54,135 nucleotides of DNA from an uncultured Eubacteriales bacterium (GTDB taxonomy: Bacteria > Bacillota > Clostridia > TANB77 > CAG-508). The stretch spans positions 1 through 54,135 of the forward strand of contig CASEIX010000038.1 of the NCBI GenBank assembly GCA_949288095.1. The letters are read 5' to 3'. The position numbers and the translations under genes were made by a program. Within the stretch, counting starts at the first letter, position 1; every line of letters starts with the position of its first letter. The notes under the pieces were generated by a model. That model was not told where the DNA came from and did not search any database. It saw only the letters and a list, made by a program, of their open reading frames with translations. Below are positions 49,209-54,135 of this stretch, piece after piece.

Positions 49209-49931
49209 ATGATATTAGAATTAGAAAATATATGTTTTGAAAGAGATAACAAAAAAATATTAAACAATATAAATTTAAAAATAGATTTAGGAAAATTTAT
49301 TGCTATTACAGGACCAAACGGATCAGGAAAATCAACATTAGTAAAAATGATCATGGGAATTGAGCAACCAGATTCAGGAAAAATTATCTTTGATGGAAAA
49401 GATATTACCAATATGGAAATTAATGAAAGAGCAAAGTTGGGAATTAGTTTTGGGTTTCAACAACCAGTTAAATTTAAAGGAATCACAGTTTATGACTTAT
49501 TAAAAATAGCAGCACATAAAAAAATAACGAAAAAAGAAGCTTGTGATGCATTAGCAAAAGTTGGTTTATGTGCAAAAGAATATGTAGATAGAGAAGTAAA
49601 TGGATCTTTATCTGGTGGAGAATTAAAAAGAATTGAAATTGCAACTGTTGCTTTAAGACAAACAAAACTAACCATATTTGATGAGCCAGAAGCAGGGATT
49701 GACTTATGGAGTTTTAACAATTTAATAGATGTATTCCAAACAATGAGTAAAATCACAAAAGGGACAACCATTATCATATCACACCAAGAAAAAATCTTAG
49801 AAATAGCTGATGAAATCATATTAATGAAATCAGGAAAAATACAAAAAATTGGTACAAGTGAAGAAATATTAAATAATGAGATAAAAAATAAAGGTTGTTG
49901 TAAAATAAATAAAGAATGTCAAAAAGATTAA
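49209..49931 (+). CDS. sufC: SufC-like Fe-S assembly ATPase
   Basis: 240 residues. ABC-type ATPase with GPNGSGKST (Walker A), LSGGELKRIEIA (signature), LTIFDEPEAGIDLWS (Walker B and D-loop) and IISHQEK (H-loop). The SufC-typical EPEAGID sequence and the SufB partner identify it. SufC drives the SufBC(D) scaffold that builds Fe-S clusters. AGGAGG precedes the ATG. Only SufC and one SufB/D-like protein are present here: no SufS, SufU or SufE, resembling the minimal SmsCB system of anaerobes. Confidence 0.88.
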   Translation: MILELENICFERDNKKILNNINLKIDLGKFIAITGPNGSGKSTLVKMIMGIEQPDSGKIIFDGKDITNMEINERAKLGISFGFQQPVKFKGITVYDLLKIAAHKKITKKEACDALAKVGLCAKEYVDREVNGSLSGGELKRIEIATVALRQTKLTIFDEPEAGIDLWSFNNLIDVFQTMSKITKGTTIIISHQEKILEIADEIILMKSGKIQKIGTSEEILNNEIKNKGCCKINKECQKD

Positions 49932-50054
49932 ATTATGTAAGTGTTTGAATAAGAACTTTAAAGACAATGATAAGAAAAACATATTAGGGAAGAAATAGAT
50001 TTATTTGTAATGTACAAACCAAAAATCATACAGAAAGAAGGGAAGATAGAAAAT

Positions 50055-50987
50055 ATGGAGTCAAATAATTTAAATCAAATAGATGAACAACTTTTGAATG
50101 AAGTTTCTAATTTAGAAAATATGACAAAAGGTGCATACAATATTAGAAAGAATGGAAAAGGTGTAGAAAGACAAGTAACAGAAAATGTCAATATTGTCAC
50201 CAAAAAAGATGTATCAGGAATTGATATTTATGTAAAAGAAAATACAAAATTTGAATTTATACATATACCAGTTATCATTACAGAAAGTGGATTAAAAGAC
50301 TTAGTATATAACGATTTTCATATTGGAAAAAATGCTAATGTCATTATAGTAGCAGGATGTGGAATTCATAATGATCATCATAAAGATTCAGAACATGATG
50401 GTATTCATAGATTTTACCTTGAAGAAGGAGCTAAAGTAAGATATATAGAAAAACATTATGGAGAAGGAAATGGAGACGGAAAAAGAATTTTAAATCCGGT
50501 AACAGAAGTATATTTAAAAGCAGGAAGTAGCTTAGAAATGGAAAGTGTACAAATCAAAGGTGTTAGTTCAACCATTAGAGAAACAAAAGGCATTTTAGAA
50601 AAAGATACTAACTTTGTAGTAACAGAAAAAATCATGACAGATGGAAATCAATATGCAAAAACTATTTTTGATGTACAACTAAATGGAGAAAACTCTAGTA
50701 CACATGTTACTTCTAGATCTGTTGCAACAGAAAACTCAAAACAAGAATTTGTTTCTAAAATATATGGAAATGAAAAATGTTTTGCACATAGTGAATGTGA
50801 TGCCATTATAAAAGATAATGCCATTGTTACAGCGACACCTGAAATCACAGCAAATAATGTAGAAGCTAATTTAATCCATGAAGCAGCTATTGGAAAAATT
50901 GCAGGTGAACAATTAACAAAATTAATGACACTAGGGCTATCTGAAAAGGAGGCAGAAGAGGAAATCATTAATGGATTTTTGAGATAA
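50055..50987 (+). CDS. sufB: SufB/SufD-family Fe-S scaffold protein
   Basis: 310 residues with the SufB/D beta-helix core: GCGIHNDHHKDSEHDGIHRFYLEEGAKVRYIEKHYG, then KQEFVSKIYGNEKCFAHSECDAIIKDNAIVTATPEITANN and HEAAIGKI near the end. Cys 271-equivalent positions (CFAHSEC) and a His pair are present, as in SufB. It is shorter than the housekeeping SufB (about 460 residues) as in the minimal SmsB form. I chose ATG 50055, preceded by AGAAGGGAAG; ATG 50010 has no ribosome site. It ends the operon. Confidence 0.83.
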   Translation: MESNNLNQIDEQLLNEVSNLENMTKGAYNIRKNGKGVERQVTENVNIVTKKDVSGIDIYVKENTKFEFIHIPVIITESGLKDLVYNDFHIGKNANVIIVAGCGIHNDHHKDSEHDGIHRFYLEEGAKVRYIEKHYGEGNGDGKRILNPVTEVYLKAGSSLEMESVQIKGVSSTIRETKGILEKDTNFVVTEKIMTDGNQYAKTIFDVQLNGENSSTHVTSRSVATENSKQEFVSKIYGNEKCFAHSECDAIIKDNAIVTATPEITANNVEANLIHEAAIGKIAGEQLTKLMTLGLSEKEAEEEIINGFLR

Positions 50988-51093
50988 AATATATAATTAT
51001 CAAATTATATATAAAAAATATTTATAAAATAAAAGATAAAGCTAGAGTATAGAAATAAAAAATCAAACGATAAAATATTAATATAAATAGTAT

Positions 51094-51125
51094 AAAACTG
51101 ATAATGAAAAATAATTATCAGTTTT
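51094..51125 (+). terminator. terminator of the DtxR-SufCB operon
   Basis: AAAACTGATAAT / ATTATCAGTTTT stem with an 8-base loop and a T run. The rest of 50988-51383 has no gene; it holds a TTGTCGACAA palindrome (51165-51174) and a further TTGTCGA (51239-51245) upstream of the next gene. Confidence 0.8.
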
Positions 51126-51383
51126 TTGTAATATGTGATATAGAAAAATGCTATGTATTTTTTGTTGTCGACAATTTGTGTGCTCTTTTGAAAAGTTAAA
51201 GGTATAAATATAAAGTTAAATTAGAAAATTAAGAAAAGTTGTCGAGAAACAATATGTTTTTTATTAGAAATAGAATGTTGTATAAGTAGGATTTTTTGCC
51301 AGAACGAGAAATGTGAAATTATGGTGAATTTTAAGAAAAAACAAAATTTTATGATATAATGAAATAAAAATGGAGTAAAGTAC

Positions 51384-52472
51384 ATGAGTAAAAAAGGAAA
51401 ACATTCAAAAGAAGAAAAAAATAAGTTAAAAATTGATAGTAAAATACTAAAAATAGGACTTTCTATATGTGCAGTTATTGCAATAGGAATTGTTATATAT
51501 AGTTATATTATGAGAAGTAAAGAAGAGGTAAATGAACAAGTAGAAGAACAAAAAGAAGAGGAAAGCATGGAAACAGCAAGCATAGAAGAACCAATTATTG
51601 AAGAAACAGTAGATAACAATATAGAAAATTTGATAAATCAAATTATGACAGAAAATAACTTAAACGAAAACAACTTTTTCTTTTTCTTTTACAATGTAGA
51701 AGAAAAAAAGTATTATTTTTATAATGAAAATACATATTTCACAGCAGCAAGTACGATAAAAGTTCCAGTTGCTATGCTGTATTATGATAAAATAGCAGAT
51801 GGAGAACTAAACTTATCAGACACCTTAATATATAATCGTGATGACTATGAAGCAGGAGATGGAAGTACTGCTACGGATTATTTAGTAGGAGAAAAAATAC
51901 CAATTTCTTATTTATTAGAACAAACCATAGTAAATAGTGATAATACGGCATTAAATATTTTAATAAATCATATAGGCTATCAAAAATGTAAAGAAGAATT
52001 AACAAAATATTCTGATATAGAACCTATAGAAGATTTTTATTCATTAAATGTTGCAAATGTTTCATATTATTATGATGTATTACAATATCTATATCAAAAT
52101 GCCGATAAATATAGTGAATTAATTGAAAATATGAAAATATCATCAGGTGGAGGATATCTAAAAGCCAATTTACCACAGTATGAAGTAGCTCACAAATATG
52201 GATCTTATGACGGATATGTGCATGATTATGGCATTATCTATGGTCAAAATACATATTTAATAGGTGTATTTACAAATGAAGTTGCAAACGCAAGTGATTT
52301 GATAGCAGATATAGGAGAACAAGTTGTTACTTGTGTGGAAGCAGAGGAATTAGAAGAAACAAATGAGACGGAGAATAGTACTAATTCTGTTGAAACAACA
52401 GATACCAATATGGCTAATACTTTAGAGATACAAGAAAATGATAATGTGAATATTACAGAAGAAGTTGAATAA
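51384..52472 (+). CDS. membrane-anchored beta-lactamase-like serine hydrolase
   Basis: 362 residues. A Lys-rich start, one membrane helix (about 25-47), an acidic Glu-rich linker, a class A beta-lactamase fold (about 88-320) and an acidic tail. The active-site motifs are ASTIKVP (S-x-x-K), VNSDNTALN (S-D-N) and AHKYGSYDG (K-x-G). The Glu166-type omega loop of true beta-lactamases is not obvious, so a D-Ala transpeptidase/carboxypeptidase-like or inactive relative is possible. GGAG is 8 bases before the ATG. It is monocistronic. Confidence 0.82.
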   Translation: MSKKGKHSKEEKNKLKIDSKILKIGLSICAVIAIGIVIYSYIMRSKEEVNEQVEEQKEEESMETASIEEPIIEETVDNNIENLINQIMTENNLNENNFFFFFYNVEEKKYYFYNENTYFTAASTIKVPVAMLYYDKIADGELNLSDTLIYNRDDYEAGDGSTATDYLVGEKIPISYLLEQTIVNSDNTALNILINHIGYQKCKEELTKYSDIEPIEDFYSLNVANVSYYYDVLQYLYQNADKYSELIENMKISSGGGYLKANLPQYEVAHKYGSYDGYVHDYGIIYGQNTYLIGVFTNEVANASDLIADIGEQVVTCVEAEELEETNETENSTNSVETTDTNMANTLEIQENDNVNITEEVE

Positions 52473-52474
52473 GA

Positions 52475-52580
52475 TCAAAAAATAAGAAATGAGAAATGAG
52501 AAATAAAAAATGAAAATGAAAAAAATTGAAAAATAAGAAATAAGAAAAAATGAGAATGAAAATCAAAAATAAGAAATTGA
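52475..52580 (+). repeat. purine-rich simple-sequence tract
   Basis: About 100 bases made mostly of degenerate GAAAT/GAAAA units on the plus strand after the serine hydrolase stop codon. Low complexity; probably arose by slippage. No gene here. Confidence 0.6.
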
Positions 52581-52614
52581 AAAGCTACTGTGTAAATAAA
52601 TATATAAAAAATAG

Positions 52615-52645
52615 CTCTAACTTATTAAAGCTTAATAGGTTAGAG
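52615..52645 (-). terminator. terminator of the superoxide reductase gene
   Basis: CTCTAACTTATTA / TAATAGGTTAGAG (one G-T pair); on the minus strand followed by a T run. Confidence 0.75.
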
Positions 52646-52703
52646 TTACTATGTTTATTATGATTTATATGTCTTGTAAGAATAAGTTTAAGAATAAAAA
52701 ATA

Positions 52704-53084
52704 TTATTCAACTTCTTTTTTCCATAAACCATGTTTATTACAATAAGCATATAAGCATGAACCAGGGATATATGGAAAACGACATTCAGCATTTTGTTCT
52801 GGATATAATTTAACCATATATTCTTTATTATCTGCTACTAAAGCTACCCATTCAATAAAATGTTCTTTTTCCATAACATGATTTACTGTAACAAAAATTT
52901 CATCCTCAACTTTTTCATAATTAGGAACATGTTTTTCAACTGCGGCGTCAACTGAATTTGGTTTTAAAATTTCCATTGGTTCACCACAGCAAACAATACC
53001 ACATCCTTCACAATTGCAGTCTTCAATGACCTTTACTGTTGCTCCACAAGATTTACATCTTTTTATAACTAATTCATTTTTCAT
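52704..53084 (-). CDS. dfx: desulfoferrodoxin (superoxide reductase)
   Basis: 126 residues. Reduces superoxide to hydrogen peroxide in anaerobes. The N-terminal desulforedoxin-like Fe site uses C10-x2-C13 and C32-C33; extra Cys at 23, 25 and 28 are unusual. The catalytic centre II iron has H52 (EKHVP), H69, H75, C115 and H118 (YCNKHGLW), with E50/K51 at the active site. AAAGGATGG precedes the ATG. Its promoter carries a near-perfect PerR-box-like site, pointing to peroxide control. Single gene with its own terminator. Confidence 0.95.
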   Translation of the reverse strand: MKNELVIKRCKSCGATVKVIEDCNCEGCGIVCCGEPMEILKPNSVDAAVEKHVPNYEKVEDEIFVTVNHVMEKEHFIEWVALVADNKEYMVKLYPEQNAECRFPYIPGSCLYAYCNKHGLWKKEVE

Positions 53085-53112
53085 AATAATCCATCCTTTC
53101 TTTTTTACTTTT

Positions 53113-53127
53113 TTATAATGATTATAG
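53113..53127. promoter_or_regulatory. PerR-box-like operator TTATAATGATTATAG
   Basis: Matches 14 of 15 positions of the PerR consensus TTATAATNATTATAA. It overlaps the -10 of the dfx promoter, so bound PerR would block polymerase until peroxide inactivates it. Confidence 0.75.
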
Positions 53128-53148
53128 TATAAAAGGTATTTATTTCAA
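53121..53148 (-). promoter_or_regulatory. promoter of dfx
   Basis: Minus strand: TTGAAA (53143-53148), 16 bases, TATAAT (53121-53126). The stretch 53149-53454 has no gene, only T-rich DNA. Confidence 0.75.
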
Positions 53149-53454
53149 TATTTACCTTTTTGCAAGCTTAGTATATCACAATATAATAAAAAAATATACT
53201 GTTTTTAGATTTTAATTGTTAATTTATAATTTATTTTTTATTATTTATTGTTTATTTTTTTTGTCTTTCTTTGTTCTTGTTTTAGCATTTTGTTCCTTTA
53301 GCTTAGGAATATTTTTGGCTTTTTTGAATATAATATATAAGATGATAAAGTTTGATTGGTGGGCATTCATTAAAATTTGAAAATGATTCTAATTTTAAAA
53401 TAGGAGTTTAAAATTTAAAGCTTATTGGAAAATATTGTATTTTTTCTAAAAGTG

Positions 53455-53483
53455 TTGACATTGCACTTTATTAGTAGTATAAT
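53455..53483 (+). promoter_or_regulatory. consensus promoter of tRNA-fMet
   Basis: Perfect consensus TTGACA (53455-53460), 17 bases, TATAAT (53478-53483). Confidence 0.9.
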
Positions 53484-53503
53484 TATTTTTGTAAAATTTA
53501 TAT

Positions 53504-53579
<76 letters not shown>

Positions 53580-53587
53580 AAGTATAT

Positions 53588-53621
53588 ATCACTAGAACTG
53601 TGACGGTTTTAGTGATTTTTT
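53588..53621 (+). terminator. terminator of tRNA-fMet
   Basis: ATCACTA / TAGTGAT stem with inner pairing, followed by six T. Confidence 0.8.
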
Positions 53622-53846
53622 GTTGCTTAAAAATTGGTTGCAATAATGCTTGAAAATGGCATTTTTATGTAGAATGGGGGAAAAGTTGGGGAAGAAATCC
53701 TCAAAAACCATTGATATTTCTAATAAATTTTCAGTAAAAGACTATGGGAAACCTAATTTTATATTTAGTAGTCTTTTACTTTTTTATCGTGAAAAATTTA
53801 ATGACTTTTTAAATCACTTTAGTGAAATTTGAAAAAAGATTTTAGA

Positions 53847-54135
53847 CTAGTTTTTTTGTAGTAACAAGTTTTGTAATACATTTCCTGCATTTCTATTATG
53901 AGAAATAATAGGGTGTACATAGAAATTAAATGTTGTTGTAATTTGTGCATGACCTAATCTTGCTGCTACTACTGCTACATCAATATTTTGCGATATTAAA
54001 AGTGTAGCGTTTGTGTGTCTTAACCCGTGAAAGTTAATTACAGGTAGGCCTATTTGTGCTACATATTTTACAAACCATTTGCTAATTGTAGAAGGGTGCA
54101 TAGGTTTGCCATCAGCTTGTACAAATAACCTATTA
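53847..54135 (-). CDS. tyrosine integrase, C-terminal part (runs off window)
   Basis: At least 95 residues remain, open to the right edge. Visible catalytic motifs are FHGLRHTNATLL (H-x-x-R), ARLGHAQITTTFNFYVH (His and nucleophile Tyr). The reading frame continues upstream of the internal ATG 54101 to the window end (RLFVQADGKP), so that ATG is not the start. It points toward tRNA-fMet, 267 bases away, the normal arrangement for an element integrated in that tRNA. It shares no obvious close similarity with the integrase at 12040-13407. Confidence 0.88.
   Translation of the reverse strand, partial: NRLFVQADGKPMHPSTISKWFVKYVAQIGLPVINFHGLRHTNATLLISQNIDVAVVAARLGHAQITTTFNFYVHPIISHNRNAGNVLQNLLLQKN

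Noticed and set aside
53650-53832. 60-residue plus-strand open frame after tRNA-fMet
   Set aside because: No ribosome site and no recognisable sequence; probably attachment-region DNA.

Overview
The window is AT-rich DNA (roughly 70-75% A+T) with Gram-positive Shine-Dalgarno sites (AGGAGG-type), sigma-A-like promoters with 16-17 base spacers, CCA-encoded tRNAs and a low-GC Clostridia gene set: superoxide reductase, a TM1266-type [FeFe]-hydrogenase regulator, a minimal SufCB pair, LCP and D,D-carboxypeptidase wall enzymes, ComEA. I infer an anaerobic member of the Bacillota (Clostridia), probably an uncultured gut lineage. No species call is possible from sequence alone.

Layout. 1-126: an odd C/T-rich tract at the window edge. 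127-2195: M23 peptidase, guanine/nucleoside deaminase, and back-to-back tRNA-Arg and tRNA-Pro genes. 2184-13569: an integrated mobilizable element of about 11.4 kb in the 3' end of tRNA-Pro, bounded by a 12-bp direct repeat. It carries a RepA_N-like initiator, TnpV, a NERD-like protein, MobC and a relaxase, a protein of three 70-residue repeats with a partner, an AbiEi/AbiEii nucleotidyltransferase pair joined to a coiled-coil Ser/Thr kinase, a Cys-motif protein, an excisionase-like protein and a tyrosine integrase. Short TTCCGCA sites lie inside both ends. No conjugation (type IV secretion) genes are seen, so it should be mobilizable rather than self-transmissible.

13.6-25.5 kb: two unknown genes, an XRE regulator with membrane segments, a C39-like peptidase divergent from a VanRS-like two-component system, peptide deformylase, a transglutaminase-like protein, tRNA-Gly, an HD protein, a lipoprotein of foreign composition, a hydrogenase-linked regulator plus membrane protein, and an FAD/Rieske oxidoreductase. 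25.6-37.2 kb: M18 aminopeptidase, XRE regulators, DUF4173/DUF2975 membrane proteins, a pentapeptide protein, a VbhA-like/Fic pair, a YbaK deacylase, a lectin-amidase broken by a homopolymer frameshift, an orphan response regulator lacking its phosphoacceptor Asp, a DUF4143 ATPase and tRNA-Arg(UCU).

37.3-54.1 kb: GDT1-family transporter, a Gld-like ABC operon, a 259-bp near-perfect palindromic element, an envelope cluster (YkvI, DUF5711, CvpA, LCP, DacF-like), ComEA, a DtxR-SufC-SufB operon with an operator-like palindrome, a beta-lactamase-fold protein, superoxide reductase under a PerR-box-like site, tRNA-fMet, and the C-terminal part of a second tyrosine integrase that runs off the window and points to another integrated element at tRNA-fMet.

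The most interesting candidate system is the AbiEi-AbiEii-kinase operon on the mobile element, next to the repeat-protein pair.
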